A DNA stretch of 9,163 bases from assembly GCA_905215635.1 (NCBI GenBank), contig CAJMQX010000019.1, positions 1-9,163 on the forward strand, in the 5' to 3' direction. The notes beneath the pieces are model-generated. The model made no database searches and was not told where the DNA came from. It worked only from the letters and a program-made list of their open reading frames with translations. Of the stretch, positions 1 through 5,766 are shown one piece after another; positions within the stretch are counted from its first letter, which is position 1; each line of letters opens with the position of its first letter. This DNA is from an uncultured bacterium. GTDB taxonomy: Bacteria > Bacillota_I > Bacilli_A > RF39 > UBA660. The position numbers and the translations under genes were made by a program.

Positions 1-637
1 ATTTATTAATTTGTTCAGTAAACTTAAGGTTATAGATAAGTCTTGAGGTTCTACCATTGCCATCAGGATAAGGATGTATTCTGTTAAAAAGAAGGCTCAT
101 CATGGCAGCATTTATAAATGGATTACTATATAGAAGAGAAATCTTGTTTTGCTTATATACTTTGATAAAATCATTCATGAAACGATTTACATCTTCTGGA
201 TTAGCACCACGCCAGAAAATTTCTTCAATACCGTCTTTGCATCTAGAAATTTTAACAGGAGTTTTACGGTAAGTATACATTGGAGTAAAGGTATCATCTC
301 CACTAGCCATAATAAAGTTATGTAAATCATGAATTCGGCGATGATTAATATTTAAACTATTGAAAAGATAGCCATTTTCAACAAGGACGCTTTCATTAAA
401 ACCTAAATTTTCAATATTTTGACTGGCTTTTAATTCTTGATGGACTAAATCTATCCAATAATTAATTATTTCTTCATCATCATAGATAGATAGTAATTTA
501 ATATAATCATCAAAATCTTTACTAGTGTCTTCTAAATGAAATAGTAAATCATCTTGAAGTTTTATTCGTTCTAGGTATTCTTCAAGTGAAAAATATTTTA
601 CATAATCACTATTCATTCCATACTCATTGATAGGCAT
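1..637 (-). CDS. Fic-domain protein (probable AMP transferase), N-terminal part; 3' end off the left edge
   Basis: Fic proteins usually transfer AMP from ATP to a hydroxyl side chain of a target protein. The 212 visible residues end just after a complete Fic active-site loop, HPYPDGNGRTSR, at residues 188-199. It matches the family motif HPFx(D/E)GNGRxxR with Tyr for Phe, and keeps catalytic His188 and the phosphate-binding GNGR. A substrate-flap segment (MYTYRKTPVKI, about 120-130) precedes it. Residues 72-77, SQNIEN, fit the inhibitory-helix motif (S/T)xxxE(G/N). Because it lies N-terminal to the Fic core, this suggests a self-inhibited class II Fic protein. I see no signal peptide or membrane segment, so it is probably cytosolic. 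The ATG at 637 was chosen because GGGGTGAT lies 4 bases upstream and a consensus promoter about 30 bases upstream. No antitoxin-like gene is adjacent on the visible side. The family call is firm; the target is unknown. Confidence 0.9.
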   Translation of the reverse strand, partial: MPINEYGMNSDYVKYFSLEEYLERIKLQDDLLFHLEDTSKDFDDYIKLLSIYDDEEIINYWIDLVHQELKASQNIENLGFNESVLVENGYLFNSLNINHRRIHDLHNFIMASGDDTFTPMYTYRKTPVKISRCKDGIEEIFWRGANPEDVNRFMNDFIKVYKQNKISLLYSNPFINAAMMSLLFNRIHPYPDGNGRTSRLIYNLKFTEQINK

Positions 638-663
638 TCGTATCACCCCTTTGATGGTTATGT

Positions 664-692
664 ATTTTAGCACACTTTTGTTCGTTTGTCAA
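664..692 (-). promoter_or_regulatory. Sigma-A-type promoter of the Fic gene
   Basis: Read on the minus strand, TTGACA (692-687), a 17-base spacer and TAAAAT (669-664) match the housekeeping consensus at 11 of 12 positions. The predicted start near 657 gives a leader of about 20 bases carrying the GGGGTGAT ribosome binding site. Confidence 0.85.
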
Positions 693-843
693 TTATTTGT
701 TTACTTCACTTCAAATTCAAGGTAATAATTATCAAAATTATTTTTATAATTCAAATATTAAGAATTTTTTGTTATTAACGATATAAAAAAATTAGGTCAC
801 TCTTTTACGTTTCTATATCTCAAAAGCACTTTTCTTATAAATT

Positions 844-870
844 AAAAAAGATATTGATAATCTCAATATC
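844..870 (-). terminator. Intrinsic terminator of the pilin-like gene
   Basis: On the minus strand an 8-bp perfect stem, GATATTGA/TCAATATC (870-863 with 857-850), with a 5-base loop is followed by six T residues (849-844). It begins 27 bases after the pilin stop codon, so the pilin transcript should end here and not run into fic. Confidence 0.8.
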
Positions 871-897
871 CTTTATTTATACTGTTGTTAATATGTA

Positions 898-1341
898 TTA
901 GCAGCCTGTAGATTTTGCTTGAGCTGGATCTACATCATGATATTCTCCAGCTGTTCTTCCTGTTCCTTCTGAAGCCCATTTTGAAGTTGCAGCATTTAAA
1001 ACTACACATGCTCTACCAGTGGTTGTATTAATATACCATGTTCCACTGGCGTAGTTTGTAGGTTTTACACCGGCTTTTTTAAAATCATCAGGTGAAATAG
1101 ATCCAGCAGCATCCAATGGAATTGTTACTGCAACGTCTATTCCTTCACCAATCAATTGAGCTTGATATTGTTTTTCAAGATACTCAGCGATTGTATTAGC
1201 AGATAGTTCAAATGCTTGTTGACGTGATTTCTTAAGAGTTGGTAATACAGTTACTAAAGTAATACCTACAACTATTGCCAAAATAACGATAACGGCTAAT
1301 AATTCTACTAAAGTAAATCCTTTTCTATTTAATTTTTTCAT
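898..1341 (-). CDS. Type IV pilin-like protein (class III prepilin signal)
   Basis: The 147-residue protein begins with a basic leader and the prepilin-peptidase site KG|FTLVE (cleavage after Gly8; Glu13 becomes Glu5 of the mature protein). A hydrophobic helix to about residue 33 follows, the usual N-terminal assembly helix of type IV pilins, type II pseudopilins and ComGC-like subunits. The helix continues amphipathically to about residue 60. The C-terminal globular part has two cysteines, Cys112 and the last residue Cys147, placed to form the disulfide loop seen in many pilins. Start: AAGGAGGA lies 7 bases before the ATG. The gene appears monocistronic, with its own consensus promoter and terminator. 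No prepilin peptidase, assembly ATPase or platform gene lies in the window. Its base composition is higher in G+C: one 60-base line inside it (961-1020) counts 42%, against 25% for a line inside rsmD (1621-1680). It could be a major pilin or a pseudopilin; the sequence alone does not decide. Confidence 0.88.
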   Translation of the reverse strand: MKKLNRKGFTLVELLAVIVILAIVVGITLVTVLPTLKKSRQQAFELSANTIAEYLEKQYQAQLIGEGIDVAVTIPLDAAGSISPDDFKKAGVKPTNYASGTWYINTTTGRACVVLNAATSKWASEGTGRTAGEYHDVDPAQAKSTGC

Positions 1342-1367
1342 TTTCTTATCCTCCTTACTTTAATTAA

Positions 1368-1396
1368 AATATAACATAGATGTTTAATAATGTCAA
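1368..1396 (-). promoter_or_regulatory. Strong sigma-A-type promoter of the pilin-like gene
   Basis: On the minus strand TTGACA (1396-1391), 17 bases and TATATT (1373-1368) match the consensus at 11 of 12 positions. The predicted start near 1361 leaves a leader of about 20 bases carrying AAGGAGGA. It lies in the 75-base gap after rsmD. Confidence 0.85.
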
Positions 1397-1416
1397 CCTG
1401 ATTACTATAATTTTTA

Positions 1417-1965
1417 TTATTTATATTTATAAATATTTATCTGTTTATTACCATAATTTCTTTCTTTATAAAGAGCTAGTTTATCATATTCTTGAGGTAA
1501 ATTTAAGTTATGATGTTCCATTATTAGAAGGCCTTCTTCAGTTAAAAGATTTAGTGTATTTACCTTGTCTAATATTTTTTCATAAACATCATATGCATAT
1601 GGAGGATCTATAAAAATCAAATCAAATTTTTTATTTTCTTTAGAGAAATTATTTAGGGCTTTCTTCCAATCAGATAGTACTACCATACTTTTAGATTTGA
1701 TATCTAAGGAAGAAATATTTTGATTTAGAACTTTAATAACTTCGGGGTTATTATCAATAAAGTATGCTAATTTAGCACCATTAGAGATAGCTTCAATACC
1801 AAGATTGCCTGATCCGGCAAATAAGTCTAGGACAATACTATCTTTGATATTATCTTGAATCATTCCAAAAAGAGACTCTTTTACTCTATCCATAGTAGGT
1901 CTTGTCCCTTCAATATTATAACCATTAATTTTTCTACCTTTTAAAGTACCACTTATAATTTTCAT
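1417..1965 (-). CDS. rsmD: 16S rRNA guanine-966 N2-methyltransferase
   Basis: RsmD methylates the exocyclic amine of G966 (E. coli numbering) in 16S rRNA during small-subunit assembly, using S-adenosylmethionine. The 182 residues are the usual family length. Visible motifs are the N-terminal ISGTLKGRKI (4-13), the RPTMDRVKESLF block (22-33), the SAM-binding loop LDLFAGSGNLGIEA (46-59), an acidic end to the next strand (FIDNNP, 69-74), the catalytic DPPY (120-123), and a C-terminal YGNKQINIY strand. The ATG at 1965 follows AAAGGAG, which lies inside the end of the upstream pgeF-like gene; only 3 bases separate the two genes, so co-transcription is expected. In Bacillus this gene (ylbH) is followed by coaD (ylbI). 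Here it is followed by an unrelated pilin gene with its own promoter. I see no strong terminator after the stop. Confidence 0.95.
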   Translation of the reverse strand: MKIISGTLKGRKINGYNIEGTRPTMDRVKESLFGMIQDNIKDSIVLDLFAGSGNLGIEAISNGAKLAYFIDNNPEVIKVLNQNISSLDIKSKSMVVLSDWKKALNNFSKENKKFDLIFIDPPYAYDVYEKILDKVNTLNLLTEEGLLIMEHHNLNLPQEYDKLALYKERNYGNKQINIYKYK

Positions 1966-1968
1966 ATT

Positions 1969-2622
1969 CTACTCCTTTATATATGCTAATAAATAATTTC
2001 TTTCATTAGTATGATTATATCTGTATGAATGATATTTATCATGATTGCAATAAGTACATATTTTACTATCATAAATATTATTTATACCTAAATCTAATAA
2101 GATACTTTTTAATAAACCTACTAGGTCTATATAATATTTATTTTGTTTTTTTATGGTGAAATCATCAATATTATGATATGTATTTTTAAATTCAAGATAT
2201 ACATCTATTTCTACTTCAAAATGACATTCTCTTATGGAAGGATAAATATAGATACTTATATCTTCTTTATGAGAATGATATGTTTCTAGAAATAAATCAA
2301 GACATTTCTTAGTTATATTTTTTAAAGTACCACGCCATCCTGAGTGGATAAGGCCTAGTATTTTTTGCTTATTATCATAAATTAATATAGGAATACAATC
2401 AGCAGTTTTAATAATTATTGGAGTATTTTTACTGGTAGTAACTAAAGCATCTCCTGATGTATTATTATGATAATTATTATCCACTATTAGTATTTTATCT
2501 GAATGAATTTGATCTAGATAATAGTATTTATCTAGATGATAATTTTTAATAAGATTATTTAGAGTATCACTAGTAAAGATATTTAGAACATTATCTATAT
2601 TAAACGAGTATGTTTCTTTCAT
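1969..2622 (-). CDS. pgeF: YfiH/YlmD (PgeF, LACC1) family protein: peptidoglycan editing factor / purine nucleoside phosphorylase-like
   Basis: This family was long labelled polyphenol oxidase. Characterised members act on adenosine and related purine nucleosides, and E. coli PgeF prevents L-Ser misincorporation into peptidoglycan precursors. Which activity applies here cannot be told from sequence. The 217 residues carry the metal-binding His-Cys-His set: His40 in DQIHS, Cys76 in TADCIPIL and His93 in HSGWRGT. GDALVT (58-62 region), RECHFEV (131-137) and the C-terminal CTYC...YHSYR...ERNYLLAYI block are also present. Typical relatives are about 240-280 residues, so this copy is compact and trimmed mainly at the N-terminus, with no key residue lost. 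The start ATG follows AAGGTAAT. It lies 13 bases after ylbF and 3 before rsmD, the position that ylbG holds in Bacillus. The stop is TAG. Confidence 0.9.
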   Translation of the reverse strand: MKETYSFNIDNVLNIFTSDTLNNLIKNYHLDKYYYLDQIHSDKILIVDNNYHNNTSGDALVTTSKNTPIIIKTADCIPILIYDNKQKILGLIHSGWRGTLKNITKKCLDLFLETYHSHKEDISIYIYPSIRECHFEVEIDVYLEFKNTYHNIDDFTIKKQNKYYIDLVGLLKSILLDLGINNIYDSKICTYCNHDKYHSYRYNHTNERNYLLAYIKE

Positions 2623-2635
2623 AGATTACCTTATT

Positions 2636-2935
2636 TTAAGAACATAAATGTTCTTTTGTATGAGTATAACTTTCATATTTTTTGTTTATTTTTAATACTA
2701 ATAAAGATAGTTCATTATATGATTTCATATATATTTCATAGTATTTATTTTGATATAGTTCTTTTTTTATAGCTAGTAGTCTATTTGAATCTTTGGTATT
2801 TTTATATTCTTTTACTAATGATAAAATATGATTATCTTTTTCTAAAATAGATTTTGCTAATGATATATTTTTAATCATCTCTGTATTATCTAGAGCATCT
2901 AATAATTCATATGTTTTTTCAATAATATCACTCAT
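2636..2935 (-). CDS. ylbF: YlbF/YmcA (Com_YlbF) family protein, short form
   Basis: In Bacillus, YlbF forms the Y-complex with YmcA and YaaT, which promotes RNase Y-dependent mRNA maturation and affects competence, biofilm formation and sporulation. This 99-residue protein is almost wholly helical and charged, with the family's pattern: an N-terminal helix (IIEKTYELLDALD), a central IL..D..I..LVKEYK segment (about 31-45), and a C-terminal helix ending in INKKYES. Assignment also rests on position, directly after ylbD-ylbE and upstream of rsmD. Bacillus YlbF is about 150 residues with a cysteine-rich tail linked to iron-sulfur cluster binding; here that tail is missing and only Cys98 remains. 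The start ATG has CGGTGAT three bases upstream. A probable promoter lies just before it (2951-2979). YmcA-like paralogy is possible, but the neighbours favour YlbF. Confidence 0.8.
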   Translation of the reverse strand: MSDIIEKTYELLDALDNTEMIKNISLAKSILEKDNHILSLVKEYKNTKDSNRLLAIKKELYQNKYYEIYMKSYNELSLLVLKINKKYESYTHTKEHLCS

Positions 2936-2950
2936 GGCATCACCGTTTTA

Positions 2951-2979
2951 ATAATAACATAAATTAAAGATAATGGCAA
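2951..2979 (-). promoter_or_regulatory. Probable internal promoter before ylbF
   Basis: On the minus strand TTGCCA (2979-2974), a 17-base spacer and TATTAT (2956-2951) match the consensus at 10 of 12 positions, with a TG one base before the -10 (extended -10). It occupies the 47-base gap between ylbE and ylbF, the only sizeable gap in the cluster. ylbF, pgeF and rsmD could therefore be expressed without ylbD-ylbE. Confidence 0.65.
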
Positions 2980-2982
2980 TAT

Positions 2983-3201
2983 TTATAGGACGTCTAGAAA
3001 TGTTTTGACCATATTAATATTATCAATTATACGATTAATTTTATCTTCTGGTTTTAATTTATATTTGTCTTTCATATCTTCAAGAAAATCTTTATAGTAG
3101 TTGTTTGTTCTATTTAAATATTTGTACCAATAAGAGTTTTCCATTAAAAATGTTCTTTGTTTTTCATCTTGACTGATACGATATTGAAGGTCTAGTCTCA
3201 T
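2983..3201 (-). CDS. ylbE: YlbE-like protein
   Basis: The 72-residue protein matches the YlbE family, a small Bacilli-restricted protein of unknown function (about 75-80 residues in Bacillus). The recognisable features are the aromatic block NSYWYKYLNR (about 22-31) and a C-terminal amphipathic helix with NRIIDNINMVKTFLDVL. There is no signal peptide or membrane segment. Its ATG overlaps the TAA stop of ylbD by one base (TAATG), which suggests translational coupling; AGAGGT inside the end of ylbD is a plausible ribosome binding site. It follows ylbD and precedes ylbF in the order known from Bacillus, which supports the call independently of the sequence match. Confidence 0.85.
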   Translation of the reverse strand: MRLDLQYRISQDEKQRTFLMENSYWYKYLNRTNNYYKDFLEDMKDKYKLKPEDKINRIIDNINMVKTFLDVL

Positions 3202-3545
3202 TAGTCTTCAAACCTCTTATAGATAGCACGTGGTTTATAGCTACTTCCTTTTGTGGTTGTTTTACTGGCAAATAAATCACTGAACAATCCTACTGCTTTA
3301 CTAAGAGAATTAACACCATCTTGAAGTTTGTCAACATCAATATTTTTAGCAAGGCTAACAATATCACTTATAGTAGTACTACTCTTTTTTTGAGTTTTGC
3401 GATATTCATCCCAGATGCTATTATCTTCTCCATACATATCATATAGTTCATAGAACTTTTGCCAGGTCATAGAGCCATCTTTTATATAATTAGCAAAAGT
3501 AGGATTAGCTTTAGCAAAAACTTTAAATTCATCAATTTTACTCAT
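3201..3545 (-). CDS. ylbD: YlbD-like putative coat protein
   Basis: The N-terminal half of this 114-residue protein is the YlbD signature: a DEFKVFAKANP segment (5-15), then an MTWQKFYELYDMYGED region (about 26-41) and WDEYRKTQKK (45-54). The second half is a serine- and lysine-rich, predicted helical segment and ends in a basic tail. Bacillus YlbD (about 130 residues) is labelled a putative spore coat protein, but a direct role is poorly documented, and nothing here shows that this organism sporulates. The ATG at 3545 has AAGGTGAT three bases upstream. It is the first gene of the cluster and diverges from the lipoprotein gene. The 92-base gap between the two starts must hold its promoter, but I find only weak candidates on this strand (TACAAT at 3567-3562 without a good -35). 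Confidence 0.85.
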   Translation of the reverse strand: MSKIDEFKVFAKANPTFANYIKDGSMTWQKFYELYDMYGEDNSIWDEYRKTQKKSSTTISDIVSLAKNIDVDKLQDGVNSLSKAVGLFSDLFASKTTTKGSSYKPRAIYKRFED

Positions 3546-3585
3546 ATTATCACCTTAATATATTGTATGTTAAATAACTATTTAT

Positions 3586-3616
3586 TTGACATAATACGTC
3601 ATTTTAGTGTTATAAT
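3586..3616 (+). promoter_or_regulatory. Promoter of the lipoprotein gene
   Basis: TTGACA (3586-3591) and TATAAT (3611-3616) are both perfect consensus hexamers, but the spacer is 19 bases, longer than the usual 17. A TG one base before the -10 (3608-3609) gives an extended -10 that could compensate. The predicted start near 3623 argues against translation from the ATG at 3623. Confidence 0.7.
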
Positions 3617-3637
3617 ATAATTATGATTGGAGGATAT

Positions 3638-4096
3638 ATGAAAAAACGTTATCTACTATTAGGAGGAATTATATTTTTAATGTTAACCGGTTGTGGTAAT
3701 ACTAGTATGGAAGCTAAGTCTTTGAGTGATTTTGAGAATGCTGGTAATAATAATAGCTATGTGGTTACTGATAATAAAGAAAATTATAAGAATAGTGATT
3801 ATATTGTGGAAGCTTCTTTGGCTAGTTATAATGATATTTCTATTGAAATGATTGTGTATGACACTAGTGATAATGCTTCTTTAGTTCAGGAAGAACAAAT
3901 TAAGAATTTTAATCTTTTAAAAAGTACAGGAGCTAGTGAGAAAAGAGATAAGGGTAATAATTATTATAAGTATGTTTTAATATCTAATAATTATTATATG
4001 ATATCATCTCGTATTGATAATACACTTATATTTTGTAAGACACCTTTATCTAACAAGGATAAGGTAGAAAATTTAATTAATGAAATGGGATATTAA
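3638..4096 (+). CDS. Small secreted lipoprotein of unknown function
   Basis: The protein starts MKKRY, runs into a hydrophobic stretch and reaches the lipobox LTGC with Cys19 as the lipidated residue, so the mature protein is anchored to the outer face of the membrane. I chose the ATG at 3638 because GGAGGA (3629-3634) directly precedes it and because it gives a standard lipoprotein signal. An in-frame ATG at 3623 would add five residues, but it coincides with the predicted transcription start. The mature 134 residues are rich in Asn, Ser, Asp and Tyr. The general layout resembles small Bacillota lipoproteins seen in many genomes: an N-terminal segment, a central SIEMIVYDTSDNASLVQE strand-helix, an ISSRIDNTLIF strand and a terminal helix ending in MGY. 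I cannot assign a family name or a ligand. It is transcribed alone and ends at a long hairpin shared with the CPBP gene. Confidence 0.88.
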   Translation: MKKRYLLLGGIIFLMLTGCGNTSMEAKSLSDFENAGNNNSYVVTDNKENYKNSDYIVEASLASYNDISIEMIVYDTSDNASLVQEEQIKNFNLLKSTGASEKRDKGNNYYKYVLISNNYYMISSRIDNTLIFCKTPLSNKDKVENLINEMGY

Positions 4097-4158
4097 AAAA
4101 AGATATGTTATATATCAATTAACTTGATTAGTTATTTGAATTAAATATATCTTTTTTT
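4095..4158. terminator. Bidirectional terminator between the lipoprotein and CPBP genes
   Basis: A perfect 12-bp inverted repeat, seven A plus GATAT (4095-4106) against ATATC plus seven T (4147-4158), flanks a 40-base loop. The loop contains a smaller TAACT/AGTTA hairpin. Each strand ends in a run of seven T residues, so it can stop transcripts from both convergent genes. The arm overlaps the last two bases of the lipoprotein stop codon. Confidence 0.7.
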
Positions 4159-4204
4159 ATTAAAATATAACTTTTAATCTTCTTAGTATTTTTTAGTGTA
4201 GGGT

Positions 4205-4888
4205 TTATTTTTTCATTCTTAAGAAAATTATTAAGAGTGATATGGTGCTTATAATTAAGAGAAATAGATTACTACTAGTTAGAAAGATACTAGTAAGATT
4301 AGCAAAGATGTGAACTATGATAGGATATACTATATTTTGATATTTTTCTAAGATTATAGATAGAAGTAATCCTAATATAAAGGCATAGATAATAGTAATT
4401 AAATTGTTATGAACAAGAGCAAAAATTAGAGATATTAAAATGATAGCATATTTTTTAGGAAGAACTTTCTTTGCTTTTGATAAGGCGGTATATCTAAAGA
4501 GGATTTCTTCAAAAATAGGTCCTAGAATAGAGGTATAAAGAATGATTATAGGAAGACTTAAATTAAGAATAGTTTTTTTACTTTGATAATCAATAGTTAA
4601 CATGTTATAAAAAGTAGAAATACTTATACCTATTAAAATCATTATGGGAATGTATTTAAAGTTTATATTTTTACTTTGATGGTAATTTTTCTTATATAGA
4701 TATATAGTTATTGGGATCATTGATATAGTTAAGCCGATGATAGCATATTTATAGATTGCATTAGGATTATTTAATAACATAGAGTTATTGGTAGTTAAGA
4801 TATAGATAATCAAGAAAATAATTACTGCTAAATACATAATTAAATAACTTAATATAATATCTTTAAAAATATACCAAATCTTTTTCAT
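4205..4888 (-). CDS. CPBP family intramembrane glutamic-type endopeptidase
   Basis: CPBP (CAAX protease and bacteriocin-processing; Abi) proteins are multi-spanning membrane proteases that cut within or near the membrane; in Gram-positive bacteria some process peptides or give bacteriocin immunity. All three family motifs are present in this 227-residue protein: EEILFR (Glu127-Glu128, Arg132), FALVH (Phe156, His160) and HIFAN (His193, Asn197), so the active site looks intact. There are about seven hydrophobic segments, near 10-31, 47-66, 79-96, 108-126, 146-160, 163-180 and 186-225. The ATG at 4888 has GGTGAT three bases upstream and a good promoter. No bacteriocin precursor is visible next to it. 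It is transcribed alone, diverging from the unrecognised tail-anchored protein gene at 5071. The substrate is unknown. Confidence 0.92.
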   Translation of the reverse strand: MKKIWYIFKDIILSYLIMYLAVIIFLIIYILTTNNSMLLNNPNAIYKYAIIGLTISMIPITIYLYKKNYHQSKNINFKYIPIMILIGISISTFYNMLTIDYQSKKTILNLSLPIIILYTSILGPIFEEILFRYTALSKAKKVLPKKYAIILISLIFALVHNNLITIIYAFILGLLLSIILEKYQNIVYPIIVHIFANLTSIFLTSSNLFLLIISTISLLIIFLRMKK

Positions 4889-4903
4889 ATCATCACCAAC
4901 TAA

Positions 4904-4932
4904 AAGATATCATATGAGAGTATTTGTGTCAA
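4904..4932 (-). promoter_or_regulatory. Sigma-A-type promoter of the CPBP gene
   Basis: On the minus strand TTGACA (4932-4927), a 17-base spacer and TATCTT (4909-4904) match the consensus at 10 of 12 positions, with the start expected near 4897. Because GGTGAT lies at 4892-4897, the leader would be very short (about 9 bases). Confidence 0.65.
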
Positions 4933-5018
4933 GTTTTAAGTAATGATTAGTATTATGTGTAGTTAATGTTAGCATTATATTTCTTAAAATTAACATTTCA
5001 CTTTTTCTAAAATTTTCC

Positions 5019-5047
5019 TTTATATTATTTAAAAAATATGATATACT
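5019..5047 (+). promoter_or_regulatory. Probable extended -10 promoter of the tail-anchored protein gene
   Basis: TATACT (5042-5047) is preceded by TGA, giving TG-N-TATACT, an extended -10. The hexamer 17 bases upstream, TTTATA (5019-5024), is a weak -35 (4 of 6). The expected start near 5054 leaves a short leader with AGAGGT before the ATG at 5071. Confidence 0.5.
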
Positions 5048-5070
5048 TTTATTATAGAGAGGTATAGATT

Positions 5071-5766
5071 ATGAATGATATATTAGTATACTCAGGTGGG
5101 GGTTATAAAATATATATGTGTAGTATCGATGAGATAGATACTTATTATTTAGTTATACCAAACAAAGATTCTGCAAAGTTTTCTTTGTGTATAGATATTC
5201 CTGATGGTGATTTAAGATATTTAGATAATAAGGTTATTATTGATAATATTTTAAAAAATTTGGTATCACTACATCAAGATAATGTAATATATCTTTTACC
5301 AGTTTTACCAAAAGAATTAATAGTTGGAGAGATGGAAATAAATGATGATGCTTTATATCGTAAGTTAGAAGATATTTTAATATCACTAGCAAATGATACT
5401 TTTAATAGAATTATTGAAAACAATAAAGCGGTAGAACAAACTATTTATCTAGGTATTATTGATGAAAAGCAAAAATATTTCTTGGACTGGTTAAGTCTTA
5501 ATTCACAGTATGCTAATTATATTAGAGGAATTACTTTAACTAGAAAAGATAATTATCAAGAAAAAGTACAAGAAGAATACTATACAATGGATGATAATAC
5601 CGGTAATAGTGGCAATTCTTTATCTGGTAATGGCGGTGTAACGGTAGAAAAAAGCAGTTCTAAAAAGAAAGTAAAGGTACTTCCTAGTAAACATGGCTAT
5701 ACTTCATTTAGTTTGATAGGTTTAATTATTACAATTGTTAGTGTTATGTATATATTAATAAAATAA
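5071..5766 (+). CDS. Unrecognised tail-anchored membrane protein
   Basis: I do not recognise this 231-residue protein. Residues 1-170 form a soluble alpha/beta domain with alternating hydrophobic strands and polar helices: VYSGGGYKIYMC near the start, NVIYLLPVLP at 71-80, an acidic helix at 93-118, and TIYLGIIDEKQKYFLDWL at 124-141. A low-complexity linker rich in Gly, Asn and Ser (about 174-190) and a basic patch (SSSKKKVKVLPSKH, 195-208) lead into one hydrophobic helix, 211-230, at the very C-terminus. There is no signal peptide. With positive charge before the helix, the domain should face the cytosol, anchored by its tail. Start: AGAGGT lies 8 bases before the ATG. It is monocistronic and diverges from the CPBP protease gene. 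Its stop codon lies within a terminator hairpin shared with the DUF421 gene. A scaffold or regulator at the membrane is possible, but that is a guess. Confidence 0.85.
   Translation: MNDILVYSGGGYKIYMCSIDEIDTYYLVIPNKDSAKFSLCIDIPDGDLRYLDNKVIIDNILKNLVSLHQDNVIYLLPVLPKELIVGEMEINDDALYRKLEDILISLANDTFNRIIENNKAVEQTIYLGIIDEKQKYFLDWLSLNSQYANYIRGITLTRKDNYQEKVQEEYYTMDDNTGNSGNSLSGNGGVTVEKSSSKKKVKVLPSKHGYTSFSLIGLIITIVSVMYILIK

Noticed and set aside
670..686. LexA/DinR-like box (CGAAC then GTGTG) in the spacer of the fic promoter
   Set aside because: Only the left half fits CGAAC-N4-GTTCG; the right half differs at key positions, so SOS control is not supported.
693..840. Possible small RNA or riboswitch in the gap between fic and the pilin gene
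   Set aside because: The stretch is A+T-rich with no stable conserved-looking stem or open frame beyond the promoter and terminator already listed.
1380..1613. Plus-strand open frame of 77 codons
   Set aside because: It lies antisense to rsmD, starts inside the pilin promoter region, lacks a ribosome binding site and has a composition typical of a shadow frame.
3562..3591. TACAAT with an upstream hexamer as the ylbD promoter
   Set aside because: The -10 is acceptable but the matching -35 (GTCAAA or TGTCAA) fits poorly, and the same bases form the plus-strand TTGACA. Not strong enough to list.
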